Shown here: piece after piece, positions 50,106 through 58,417 of the stretch | How positions within the stretch are numbered: position 1 is the stretch's first letter | Layout of the letters: the number at the start of each line of letters is the position of its first letter | Assembly (NCBI GenBank): GCA_019637295.1 | Contig: JAHBVX010000002.1 | Location: forward strand, 124,001-188,000 | DNA from: Polyangiaceae bacterium | Lineage (GTDB): Bacteria > Myxococcota_A > Polyangia > Polyangiales > Polyangiaceae | Length of the DNA stretch: 64,000 bases | Direction of reading: 5' to 3' | The notes under the pieces: model-generated | The model's input: the letters and a program-made list of their open reading frames with translations, nothing else | Databases searched by the model: none | Told to the model about the DNA's origin: nothing | Program-made: the position numbers and the translations under genes

Positions 50106-52435
50106 TGCGCGTCGCGATCTTGTTCCCGCCGCTCAGGGTCTCGCGGGACTTCATCGACTACCCGTACTTCGCCGATCTGGGCGCGGTGCAGGCTGCGGCG
50201 GTGCTGCGGCAAGCGGCTCTAGACGTGGTGCTGCTCGACGCGCTCGCGCGCCCGGGCTCGACGCTGACGGAGGCGGGCAGCGAGCTCGATCTGGGCGAGC
50301 CCCTCGAGTCGTACCTCGACGCGGTGCGCGCCCTGGAGGCGGACGTCGTGCTCATGGCCTATTCACCGTTCCACCGGCCGCCCTCGCGCGCCCACGGCCT
50401 GTCGCAGGCGCTCGAGGTATTGCGGCAGGCGCTGCCCAGGGCCCCGATCTGGCTCGCGGACTTGTACCAGAGCGGCCAGCACTACGTCGACGCGCCGGCG
50501 GCGGAGGTGCTCGCGGCGTACCCGGAGATCGACGGCTACCTGCGCTACGAGGCCGAGACTCGGCTCGCAGTGCTCGTGCAGCAGTGGCAGCAGGCCGGGC
50601 GCGGCGGCGAGCGACGCGTCGTAGACGGCGGCGAGACCGCGGAGCTGGACGCCTTGCCCATTCCCGCCTGGGACCTGCTCGACGTGCCCGCGTACTTCGA
50701 GCTGCAAGCAGCCATCGTGCGCGGTCTCGGTCGCCCGAGCTGGGCCTTTCCCCTGGGGCGTGCGCTGCCCCTGGTGACCAGTCGAGGGTGCCCGTTTCGC
50801 TGCGCGCACTGCTCGTCCAATCCCGGGCTCGCGCCCGGCGCGCCCAAGCGCCAACGCCGGCTGGCACCGGCGCGGCTGCGGGAGGTCATCAGCGCCCTGC
50901 GCGCTCAGGGCGCCGAGCGCGTGCACGTGCTCGACGAGCTGGCCAACGTGAGCGAGCGGCACTTCGACGCGCTGCTCGACGCCCTCTGCGAGCACGAGCT
51001 CGCGTTCGAGATCCCCAACGGGCTGCGCGCGGACTACGTGTTGCCCGAGCACCTCGAGCGCATGCGCGGCCGATTGACCACGCTGAGCGTGAGCGCCGAG
51101 AGCGGCGTGCAGCGCGTGGTGGACGAGGTCGTGAGCAAGGACCTCGACCTGTCGGCCATCGCCCGCGTCGCCGAGCGAGCCCGCGACGCGGGCGTCGCGC
51201 TGCTCATCCACTTCATGATCGGCCTGCCGGGCGAGAGCGCCGAGGAGGTCAACGCGACCCTCGCGTTCGCGCTCGACCTGCACGAGCGCTTCGGCGCCTG
51301 GCCCAGCGTGCAGTTCGCGACCCCGCTGCCTGGTACGCGCCTGGCCGAGCACGCCCGAGGCGCGCTGCCGGTGCTGGACTGGGGACCTCGCTTCCAGCAG
51401 CGACCGAGCGCGCTGTCGCGGGGGCTACCGGAAGCGACCCTGCGCGCGTTCAAGGAGACCTTCGACCTTCGTCTGGCCGCCTCCGGCGGACCCAAGAAGG
51501 CCATCATGAACGTCACCTACCGCTGCAACAACCACTGCACCTTCTGCGCCGTGGGCACGCGCACTCAGGTGGACGGGAACTTCGAGCGGCAGCGCGAGCT
51601 GCTGGTCAAGTACCGGCAGCAAGGCGTGCGGCTGCTCGACCTGGACGGCGGAGAGCCGACCCTCAACGAGCGGCTCTTTGCGCTCATCCGCTTCGCCCGC
51701 AAGCTCGGCTACGAGAAGGTGAACGTGACCACCAACGGTCGCATGGCCGCGTACGAAGCCTACGCCCGCGAGCTGGTTCGTAGCGGCGTGACCAGCGTCC
51801 TGTTCAGCCTGCACGGCCACGAGCCCTGGCTGCACGCGGCGAACGTGGGTGTACCCGAGGCCTTCGAGCAGACCCTGGCCGGCATCGCCAACGTGCAGCG
51901 GCTCGCGGAGCCCGAACTCGAACTCGGCGCGAACGTCACCGTCACCCTGTCGAACCACAAGCACCTAGTCGAGATCGCGGACCTGGTGCACGCGCTGGGG
52001 CTACGCTGGCTCAACATCCAGTTTCTCACGCCCTTCGGGCGCGCGACGAGCACGGTTTGTCCGGACCTACACGCGGCCGCCGAGCAGACCATGCGCGTCA
52101 TCGATCGTCACCGCGACACGATGAAGCTCGCCGTGATCAACGCGCCCTGGTGCGCGTTGCCCGGCTACGAGCAGTTCGTGGCCGCGGACTTGCTCAAGCT
52201 CGAGCGCCACATGCTGTTCGTGGACAACGAAGAGGTGAATCTCTTCGAGTATCTGCGCGAGCAGCGCGAGTACCGAGCCGAGTGCGCGCCGTGTCCGCGT
52301 CGCGTCTTCTGCGGCGGGTTCTACAAAGAGAGCGACGTAGCGGAGCCCACCTGGCTCATCGCGCCGGAAGATCTCGTGCGTCGCATCGAGCCGGCGGGCA
52401 AGACCGGCCCCGCTCGCGAGCGAGGGCGGGCGTGA
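50105..52435 (+). CDS. B12-binding-like, double radical-SAM protein
   Basis: 776 residues from ATG 50105 (TGATG overlap with the beta-helix gene). Residues 1-190 look like the Rossmann B12-binding domain of BchE-type enzymes (VAILFPPL, YFADLGAVQAAAVLRQAA), though no DxHxxG motif is visible. First radical-SAM core: CPFRCAHC (Cys229/233/236), then SVSAESGVQRVVDEV and HFMIGLPGESAEE. Second core: CNNHCTFC (Cys474/478/481), DGGEPTL (514-520) and VTTNGR. A third Cys set, CAPCPRRVFC (727/730/736), could hold an auxiliary iron-sulphur cluster as in Twitch/SPASM proteins. Two complete cores in one chain are unusual; the second resembles peptide- or lipid-modifying enzymes. Substrate unknown. Confidence 0.87.
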   Translation: MRVAILFPPLRVSRDFIDYPYFADLGAVQAAAVLRQAALDVVLLDALARPGSTLTEAGSELDLGEPLESYLDAVRALEADVVLMAYSPFHRPPSRAHGLSQALEVLRQALPRAPIWLADLYQSGQHYVDAPAAEVLAAYPEIDGYLRYEAETRLAVLVQQWQQAGRGGERRVVDGGETAELDALPIPAWDLLDVPAYFELQAAIVRGLGRPSWAFPLGRALPLVTSRGCPFRCAHCSSNPGLAPGAPKRQRRLAPARLREVISALRAQGAERVHVLDELANVSERHFDALLDALCEHELAFEIPNGLRADYVLPEHLERMRGRLTTLSVSAESGVQRVVDEVVSKDLDLSAIARVAERARDAGVALLIHFMIGLPGESAEEVNATLAFALDLHERFGAWPSVQFATPLPGTRLAEHARGALPVLDWGPRFQQRPSALSRGLPEATLRAFKETFDLRLAASGGPKKAIMNVTYRCNNHCTFCAVGTRTQVDGNFERQRELLVKYRQQGVRLLDLDGGEPTLNERLFALIRFARKLGYEKVNVTTNGRMAAYEAYARELVRSGVTSVLFSLHGHEPWLHAANVGVPEAFEQTLAGIANVQRLAEPELELGANVTVTLSNHKHLVEIADLVHALGLRWLNIQFLTPFGRATSTVCPDLHAAAEQTMRVIDRHRDTMKLAVINAPWCALPGYEQFVAADLLKLERHMLFVDNEEVNLFEYLREQREYRAECAPCPRRVFCGGFYKESDVAEPTWLIAPEDLVRRIEPAGKTGPARERGRA

Positions 52436-52439
52436 GCGG

Positions 52440-52886
52440 TCAGCCGTCCCCGTAGTCCCGCAGCATCTTCTTCAGCTCGATCTGGTGGCGCTCCTCCTGA
52501 CCGATCTGCGTGCGCGTGAACTCCTCGAGGTAGATGCTGGCGTTCTCGACCACCGCGAGCAGCTCCTTGTACAGCTTCACCGCCTCGAGCTCGTGGTTGA
52601 GGCTCTCGGTGAGCAGCGCGCGGGTGGAGTGCTCGTTGGACTCCACGATGGGCGCGATGCGGAGCGACGGGTGCCCCTCGAGCCCGGTGAGCAGCTCACC
52701 GACCTGCTGGGCGTGCAGCAGCGACTCCGCCGCTTGCGCCTTGAGGAACCCGACGATGGGCAGGCGGTTGGGACCGGTGACCATCAGCGCGTAGTGCGTG
52801 TAGCGGACGACCCCTGCGAGCTCGTGTTCGAGCACGGCGTTCAGCAGTGCGATGGTGCGCTTGACGTCGAGTTCTCGGAGCGGCAT
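52440..52886 (-). CDS. Ferritin-like (bacterioferritin-type) protein
   Basis: 148 residues from ATG 52886. Four helices with ferritin ligands: LNAVLEHELAGVVRYTHYAL (Glu of helix A), KAQAAESLLHAQQVGELLTG (Glu and His of helix B, spaced E-x3-H in place of the usual E-x2-H), ESLNHELEAVKLYKELLAVV (Glu of helix C) and RTQIGQEERHQIELKKML (ExxH of helix D). A di-iron site is therefore likely; cage assembly and heme binding are not shown. It is 4 bp from the convergent radical-SAM gene and divergent or tandem to none other; it may serve iron storage or redox. Confidence 0.85.
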   Translation of the reverse strand: MPLRELDVKRTIALLNAVLEHELAGVVRYTHYALMVTGPNRLPIVGFLKAQAAESLLHAQQVGELLTGLEGHPSLRIAPIVESNEHSTRALLTESLNHELEAVKLYKELLAVVENASIYLEEFTRTQIGQEERHQIELKKMLRDYGDG

Positions 52887-52917
52887 GGCGCGAGCAGGCG
52901 GTGACGACGACGCGAAG

Positions 52918-54060
52918 TCAAGACGAAGCGCTGGCCAGCAACGGATCCCACGCTCGCCGTCGCGACGCCGCCGGCTGCAGCAGGCGCGCGGGGCCGAGGG
53001 GCTCCGCGAGCGGGTGCTCGTCTCCGAGGACGGCGCGGGCCGTGACCTCGCCCAGCGCGGTCCCGGTGGTCATGCCGAAACCCCCGAGACCTGCCGTCCA
53101 AAACAGGCCGGCGACCCGCGGGTCCGCCCCGGCCACCAGGGTTCGGTCCGGCGCGAAGGTGCGCAGGCAGGCCCAGGACCGCCGCACCCGCGCGTCCGCT
53201 AGCGCGGGCGCGACCTGCGCGAGTCGCTCGGCCAACAGCTCGAGCGCCGCGGGATCGCTGCTCGGCACGCCGGGCAAGGTGCAGGTCTCGTCACACGGGC
53301 TCGCGAGCCAGCCCCCCGACTCCGGGCGAAAGTACGCCTCGAGCTCCACGTCCCAGACCGTGGGCAGCGCCGGCTCGGAAGGCGCGCTCGACTCGAGCAC
53401 CGCGAGGTGACGGCGCACGGGCACGAGCGGCAAGGCCAACCCGGCGCTGGCCCCGAGCGCGGACGCCCACGCGCCCGCAGCGAGCACCACGGCGTCCGCA
53501 TCGAGGGTGCTCCCATCCGCGAGCGCGACGCCCCGGGCGCATTCGCGTCCGAGATTCAAGCGCGCGACCTCGCGACCGAGCTCGATCCGCGCGCCCAACC
53601 GGCGCAGCGCCGCGAGCAGGCTGGTGCAGATGACGTGAGGGTCGAGCACCCCCGCGTCACGCACCGCGAGCGCGTGCTCCGCGCGCCCCCCGCGCAGCAG
53701 CGGCATGCGCGCGACCAAGCTCGGTCCGTACAAGCGCTCCACCGCGACGCCATCGCGTCGACCCAGCCCCTCCAGCTCAGCGAGGGATCCAGGAGCGTTC
53801 CCGACGAGCAGCAACTCGCGAGGCGAGAGCCAGGCGTCGCGACTACCCACGATGTCGTCGAGCAACGCCGCGCTCCGCTGCGCCAGCCAGGCGATCCCCG
53901 GCGAGCGCTCGAGCGGACGAAAGATGGCGGCGTTGCGGCCCGAGCTGTGGCTGAAGGCGTGCGCTTCGGGGTCGAGCACCGTCACCTCGGCGCCAGCGCG
54001 GGCGAGCGCGTGGGCCGTCGAGAGCCCCGCGATTCCAGCCCCGGCGACGATCACGTGCAT
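52918..54060 (-). CDS. DAO-family FAD-dependent oxidoreductase
   Basis: 380 residues from ATG 54060. HVIVAGAGIAGLSTAHALAR then AEVTVLDPEAHAFSHSSGRN is the FAD-binding opening of the D-amino-acid oxidase/glycine oxidase/sarcosine oxidase group, with VVLAAGAWASALGASAGLAL and VRRSWACLRTFAPDRTLVAG and GLFWTAGLGGFGMTTGTALG as later family blocks. Catalysis should be oxidation of an amine or amino acid. The GRN after SHSS and PVRRHLAVLE are typical. Substrate cannot be named. It is upstream of the ferritin-like gene on the same strand with a 31-bp gap, so they may form an operon; it is divergent from the heme A synthase gene. Confidence 0.86.
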   Translation of the reverse strand: MHVIVAGAGIAGLSTAHALARAGAEVTVLDPEAHAFSHSSGRNAAIFRPLERSPGIAWLAQRSAALLDDIVGSRDAWLSPRELLLVGNAPGSLAELEGLGRRDGVAVERLYGPSLVARMPLLRGGRAEHALAVRDAGVLDPHVICTSLLAALRRLGARIELGREVARLNLGRECARGVALADGSTLDADAVVLAAGAWASALGASAGLALPLVPVRRHLAVLESSAPSEPALPTVWDVELEAYFRPESGGWLASPCDETCTLPGVPSSDPAALELLAERLAQVAPALADARVRRSWACLRTFAPDRTLVAGADPRVAGLFWTAGLGGFGMTTGTALGEVTARAVLGDEHPLAEPLGPARLLQPAASRRRAWDPLLASASS

Positions 54061-54203
54061 CAGAGGAGGCCAAGCGTAGGCCCCGTCCGCCGCGTCGGCC
54101 AGGGATTCGTCACTGCCATGACGCAGCCGTCGAGCCCGCTTGCGCCGGCGGCGTTTTGGACCATGATGCGCCGCGCCGGCTGGTGCCGGCGCTGCTCCGG
54201 ACG

Positions 54204-55298
54204 ATGCGCACCCATCCCGCCTCTCGCCCCGTGGTGGTCTGGCTCTGGGCCACCACCCTCATGCTGCTGACGATGATCGTCGTCGGTGGGGTCACGCGTC
54301 TGACCGGCTCGGGGCTGTCCATCGTGCGCTGGGAGCCCGTCGTCGGCGCGCTGCCGCCGCTGAGCGCCACCGACTGGGAGCGCGTGTTCGCGCTGTACCG
54401 CGAGACGCCGCAATACGCCCTCGTCAATGCGGGGATGGACGTCGAGGGGTTCAAGAGCATCTTCTGGTGGGAGTACATCCATCGCCTGCTCGGCCGCGCG
54501 ATCGGCGTCGTGGTGTTCGTGCCGCTCGTCGTGTTCTGGTGGACGGAGCGACTCGATCGCCGACGCGCCCTCGTGCTGTTGGGCATCTTTTGCCTGGGCG
54601 GCCTGCAGGGCTTCATCGGCTGGTACATGGTGCAGAGCGGCCTCATCAACGTGCCGCAGGTCAGCCACTACCGGCTCACGCTGCACCTGAGCCTCGGCTT
54701 TCTGCTGTTCGCCCTGGTGCTGTGGCAGGCGCTCGACGTGAGCCTCGGTGCCGCCCGCCACAGCGCGGTCGACGAGCACCCGCCGAGCCCCGGGTTTCGG
54801 CGCGGCGTCATCGCGATCCTGACGCTCGTCTCGATCACCGCCGTGTCCGGCGGCCTGGTCGCCGGCCTGCGCGCCGGTCACGCCTTCCCCACCTTCCCCT
54901 TGATGCTCGGCCAGTGGGTGCCTCCGGGCCTGCTCGCCCACGAGCCCGTCTGGAGGAACTTCCTCGACAGCGCCGTGACCGTGCAGTTTCAGCACCGCGT
55001 GCTCGCCGTGGCCGTCCTCATCGCGGCCGCCGGCCTGTCGGTCGCGGCGCGCCGCGCGGCGCTCCCCAAGGAAGCCCGCCAAGCCGCGGATCTGCTGCTG
55101 GCGCTGGTGTGCGTGCAAGCAGCCCTTGGCATCACGACGCTCTTGCTGCACGTGCCGGTGTGGGCCGCCGCCGCCCACCAAGGCAACGCCGCGCTGCTCA
55201 TCGCCGGCTGTCTCAACCTACTGCACGTGCTCACCGCGGGCGCCCCCGCCGCGCAGTCCGCTCCCGTCCCGAGCCCTGCCCCCGCCACCTCCCACTGA
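54204..55298 (+). CDS. ctaA: Heme A synthase (COX15/CtaA)
   Basis: 364 residues from ATG 54204; the TTG at 54156 in the same frame would add a non-hydrophobic tail. About eight membrane spans. The four invariant heme-ligand His are visible: WWEYIHRLLGRAIGVVVFV (first), HYRLTLHLSLGFLLFALVL (second), AVTVQFQHRVLAVAVLIAAA (third) and VWAAAAHQGNAALLIAGC (fourth). GGVTRLTGSGLSIVRWEPVV and GALPPLSATDWERVF are typical loops of the COX15-type branch. It oxidises heme O to heme A for aa3-type cytochrome oxidase. No ctaB or cox genes lie in this window, so it is separated from the oxidase cluster. Confidence 0.93.
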   Translation: MRTHPASRPVVVWLWATTLMLLTMIVVGGVTRLTGSGLSIVRWEPVVGALPPLSATDWERVFALYRETPQYALVNAGMDVEGFKSIFWWEYIHRLLGRAIGVVVFVPLVVFWWTERLDRRRALVLLGIFCLGGLQGFIGWYMVQSGLINVPQVSHYRLTLHLSLGFLLFALVLWQALDVSLGAARHSAVDEHPPSPGFRRGVIAILTLVSITAVSGGLVAGLRAGHAFPTFPLMLGQWVPPGLLAHEPVWRNFLDSAVTVQFQHRVLAVAVLIAAAGLSVAARRAALPKEARQAADLLLALVCVQAALGITTLLLHVPVWAAAAHQGNAALLIAGCLNLLHVLTAGAPAAQSAPVPSPAPATSH

Positions 55299-55407
55299 GC
55301 GCTTCCGTGTAGGTGAGACGCGGGCACGTCGGTGGCGCGCCCCCAAAGCCCGCCTACCCGCGGGGGCTCGCGGCGGCTAGGCTCGGCGCCAACGAGAGCG
55401 GCTCCCC

Positions 55408-55863
55408 ATGCACCCAGACCACGAGAGGCGGGCTACGGCCGCAGCGCGGCTCGCTCCGAGCTTGGCCGCCCTGCTGCTCGTGACGCTGGCGGGCTGCGCG
55501 AGCGCCGGAGCTGCGCCACCTACCGCGACGGAGGGCACCCCACAGCGACCGTCGAACGAGGCGCCGGCGGAGCGAGTACTGATCACGCATCCTTCCCAGC
55601 GGCAGGCCGCCGTCGGAAGGCACGTCACCATCCTTGGCCTACAGACGCGCACCAAGATTCCGCAGGTCAATGGCGTCGACGTGGACGGCGACTACGAGCT
55701 ATCCGATCGCCGCGTTCGTGTCGACGGCATCCTGCAGAAGCACGTCGTCGAACCGCGCGAGCGCGATCCGGACGAGCCGGCCATCGCGACGCGCGGCCCG
55801 GGCACGTACTACAGCGTCGTCGACCCGAAGACCGGTGAGCTCGCGCGCACCAGACCCGAGTGA
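55408..55863 (+). CDS. Small lipoprotein of unknown function
   Basis: 151 residues from ATG 55408. The signal LAPSLAALLLVTLAGCASAG has lipobox LAGC. The mature part, about 115 residues, is strand-rich and charged: VLITHPSQRQAAVGRHVTIL, VDVDGDYELSDRRVRVDGIL, TYYSVVDPKTGELARTRPE. It resembles small periplasmic beta-domains but no family is recognised. Follows the heme A synthase after 109 bp; 20 bp separates it from the convergent lipoprotein gene. Confidence 0.72.
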   Translation: MHPDHERRATAAARLAPSLAALLLVTLAGCASAGAAPPTATEGTPQRPSNEAPAERVLITHPSQRQAAVGRHVTILGLQTRTKIPQVNGVDVDGDYELSDRRVRVDGILQKHVVEPRERDPDEPAIATRGPGTYYSVVDPKTGELARTRPE

Positions 55864-55883
55864 CCCGTGGCGGCCCAGGTCCG

Positions 55884-57143
55884 TCAGCGCGGCAGGGACC
55901 ACACCTTGTTGTCCTGGAAGCTGGCCCAGAACACGTGCGTCGCGTTCAGAGCAATGCCCAGCACCGAGCTCGTGTCGGCCGCGGCGCGCGCCACGGTCAC
56001 GGTCGAGCACGCCTCGTCGACGACCAGGATCTCGCTCGACTGGAGCGAGGCGACCCAGATCTTGCCGGCGTCGTAGGCCAGCTGGCCCACGTCTCGGCCG
56101 CTGGTGGCGCCCAGGTCCACGAGCTCCGTGGCGGTGCCACCCGTCAGCGGCATCGACCAGAGCTTCGGGACGCTCGCGCCACCCACGATGAAGCGGGTCG
56201 GGGCCTTCACGACGCTGCGGGTGGTCACGGGGAACGTGCCCAAGGGCACGGGGGTTCCGCCTCCGATCGGGATCTGCAGCAGCGGGCCGGGGTTCGTGAG
56301 TCGCAGCGCGTAGAGGTGGCTGCTGTCCGCGGTGAGTCCAATCCCGTCCGAGCCGAGCGAGGCGACTTGGTTCTGCGAGCTGCCGTTCTTCGCGGCGCGG
56401 GTGACCTCGCCGATCACGTTGGTGAAGTACACGTTCGCGCCCAGCTCGGTGATGCCCATCGCCGAGACGCTCGAGGTGGCGACGAGCTCGCTCGCTCCCC
56501 CGGACACCGGCGCACGACGCACGACGTTGCCGGTGTAGGTGGCGATGTAGACGTGGCTCGCGTCAACGGCGAGCTGCGCGAGCTGCGTGACGCCCGTCAG
56601 TGTGGTCACCAGCGTCGGCGTGCCGGTCAGTGGCGCCGTCGCGCCGCCGCAGCCCGCGGTCCCGCCGCTGCCACCGCTGCTCACCCCGCCGCTGCCACCC
56701 GTGCCGCCGCTGCCGCCCGCGCTCACACCGCCGTTGCCGCCCGCGCTCACGCCGCCGCCGGCGGCCGCGGCCCCCGCGCTTCCACCGAGGCTCGCGTCCT
56801 GCCCGCCGCTGCCACCCGCGCCGCCGCTACCGGCGTCCGGCGGCGCACAGCACCAGAGCACGGCGCCCGGGAGCGGCAGCGTGGTCGCTCCGTTGGCCGC
56901 GCGGCAGCCGCCGTTGTGCACCAGGAGCTCGCGGCACACGTACGTCATCGTGTAGTCCGAGGTGCAGTACACGCCATCGATGCCGGACGCGCGGTCGCAC
57001 GACGAGTGGAGGGTGGTGCTGGAGATCGAGCCCCCCGTGCCTGCCTCGAAGTCCCCATCCACCCCGCCCTCCTCCGGCGCGAGACACGAGCCGGCAGCGC
57101 ACAGCAACAGTCCCGCGAGCAACCACGACGAGCGAGCGCTCAT
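55884..57143 (-). CDS. Lipoprotein with Gly/Ser linker and beta-propeller-like domain
   Basis: 419 residues from ATG 57143, which overlaps the upstream stop by four bases (ATGA). Signal LLAGLLLCAAGSCLAPE has lipobox AGSC. A Cys-bearing segment (SSCDRASGIDGVYCTSDYTM, VCRELLVHNGGCRAANG) precedes a 65-residue Gly/Ser/Ala linker. The C-terminal 250 residues repeat a pattern of LAVDASHVYIATYTGNVVRR, GITELGANVYFTNVIGEVTR, ALNATHVFWASFQDNKVWSL: about five blades of a beta-propeller of the DUF5050/NHL-like sort. Possible binding or surface role. Last gene of a three-gene unit. Confidence 0.78.
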   Translation of the reverse strand: MSARSSWLLAGLLLCAAGSCLAPEEGGVDGDFEAGTGGSISSTTLHSSCDRASGIDGVYCTSDYTMTYVCRELLVHNGGCRAANGATTLPLPGAVLWCCAPPDAGSGGAGGSGGQDASLGGSAGAAAAGGGVSAGGNGGVSAGGSGGTGGSGGVSSGGSGGTAGCGGATAPLTGTPTLVTTLTGVTQLAQLAVDASHVYIATYTGNVVRRAPVSGGASELVATSSVSAMGITELGANVYFTNVIGEVTRAAKNGSSQNQVASLGSDGIGLTADSSHLYALRLTNPGPLLQIPIGGGTPVPLGTFPVTTRSVVKAPTRFIVGGASVPKLWSMPLTGGTATELVDLGATSGRDVGQLAYDAGKIWVASLQSSEILVVDEACSTVTVARAAADTSSVLGIALNATHVFWASFQDNKVWSLPR

Positions 57144-58417
57144 TTGACCAGCAACGCCTCCCCTACGGACAGGTAGTAGTAGAAGCTCCAGGAGTTTCGC
57201 GCAAAGGGGAAGCTCACGAGGTACTCCGGATCGTTGATGTGAAACCGCATGCGGCCCTCGAACGCGTCACCCATCGCACCGAGCGCCTCGATGTGGAAGT
57301 TGACGTTCCGGCTCTTGCGCAGCCCGAAGGCGGGAAGCTCCGGCAGGTTCACCAGGCCGCCGCCGATGGCGACGCCGCCGCTGCCGTCCTTGCTCCTCAC
57401 ACCGTCGCCGCGCGGATGGAACCCCGGCGTGTGCAGCGAGCCGATCAGATTGTAGAGCTGCGGCACCGGCTGGATCAGGTAGGCCGCGTCGACGTCGACC
57501 AACTGCAGGATGTCCTCCGGCTTCAGGTGAGCCGAGATGTGGCGGAACGCGCCCACCTGGTCGTCGACATCGGGGAGCTGATAGTCGTTGCTGGGCGAGA
57601 GGTTCTGCGGCGGCAGCTGGCGCAGACTGCGCACGTACGCCGACACCATGGCCGGCGCCTGCTGCGCGTCCGCGCCCAGCTTGCGCACTCCCGCGGCCAG
57701 CATGGAGACGTCTTGCAGCTCCTCCATGACCGCCGTGGTGAGGAAGGCGCGGATCTTGTCGACGCTCAGGTCCGTGTACACGCCACGGTCCCCCGGTGCG
57801 CCCAGGTAGCCGACCCGACCGCTCAGCCAGGGGCTGGTCACGTTCACGCCGAGCACGACGCTGGTGCGCACCGAGGTCATCCCGCGCCGGTATTCGCTGC
57901 CTCCGAGGCCGAGCATCAAGGGCGCCACGGGCCCGAACCCGCGACCTGCCATGCCCCAAAGCAGGTTGTCGGTGAAGCGCTCGCCCTCGCGCGACGCCAG
58001 GGTCGTGGTCATGGCCGCGGCATAGAAGCCGCACACCCGGGTCCCCCCGTCCTGGCCCGGCTTGCCGCTGCAGTAACTGGCGGCGAAGTTGCTGGCGGTC
58101 AGATCGATGGTCTGGAGCTTGTAGACACCGCTTCGGCAGTTGTCGCCGAAGCAGCCCGGCACCTGGGCCACGCCCCAGATCCAGTTGAACTCGCCGCCCA
58201 TCCGCGTCTGATCGAACGTGCCCATGGGCATGAGCACCCGCTCGACGGCGGCGACGGCGCCGTACACCTGGGCGTTGGTCAGCCCCGCCTGGAGCACCAT
58301 CTGTTGCCGCGCCGTGCCGTCGAAGGCGAAGAACTCGTCGTTGTCCGCCTGCGCGCGCGCGACCGGCGCCGCGGCCAGGCCGAGGGCGACGATCGCAGCG
58401 GTGCGCAGGCTCCGCAT
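57140..58417 (-). CDS. Exported protein of unknown function
   Basis: 425 residues from ATG 58417 (one-base overlap with the upstream stop). Signal peptide TAAIVALGLAAAPVARAQA. The body is about 400 residues without recognised domain: GVAQVPGCFGDNCRSGVYKL, YCSGKPGQDGGTRVCGFYAA (two close Cys pairs), LTTAVMEELQDVSMLAAGVR, AFRHISAHLKPEDILQLVDV and a C-terminal RMRFHINDPEYLVSFPFARN. Length and lack of anchor suggest a soluble periplasmic or secreted protein. The tight overlaps on both sides imply it works with the two flanking products. Confidence 0.75.
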   Translation of the reverse strand: MRSLRTAAIVALGLAAAPVARAQADNDEFFAFDGTARQQMVLQAGLTNAQVYGAVAAVERVLMPMGTFDQTRMGGEFNWIWGVAQVPGCFGDNCRSGVYKLQTIDLTASNFAASYCSGKPGQDGGTRVCGFYAAAMTTTLASREGERFTDNLLWGMAGRGFGPVAPLMLGLGGSEYRRGMTSVRTSVVLGVNVTSPWLSGRVGYLGAPGDRGVYTDLSVDKIRAFLTTAVMEELQDVSMLAAGVRKLGADAQQAPAMVSAYVRSLRQLPPQNLSPSNDYQLPDVDDQVGAFRHISAHLKPEDILQLVDVDAAYLIQPVPQLYNLIGSLHTPGFHPRGDGVRSKDGSGGVAIGGGLVNLPELPAFGLRKSRNVNFHIEALGAMGDAFEGRMRFHINDPEYLVSFPFARNSWSFYYYLSVGEALLVK

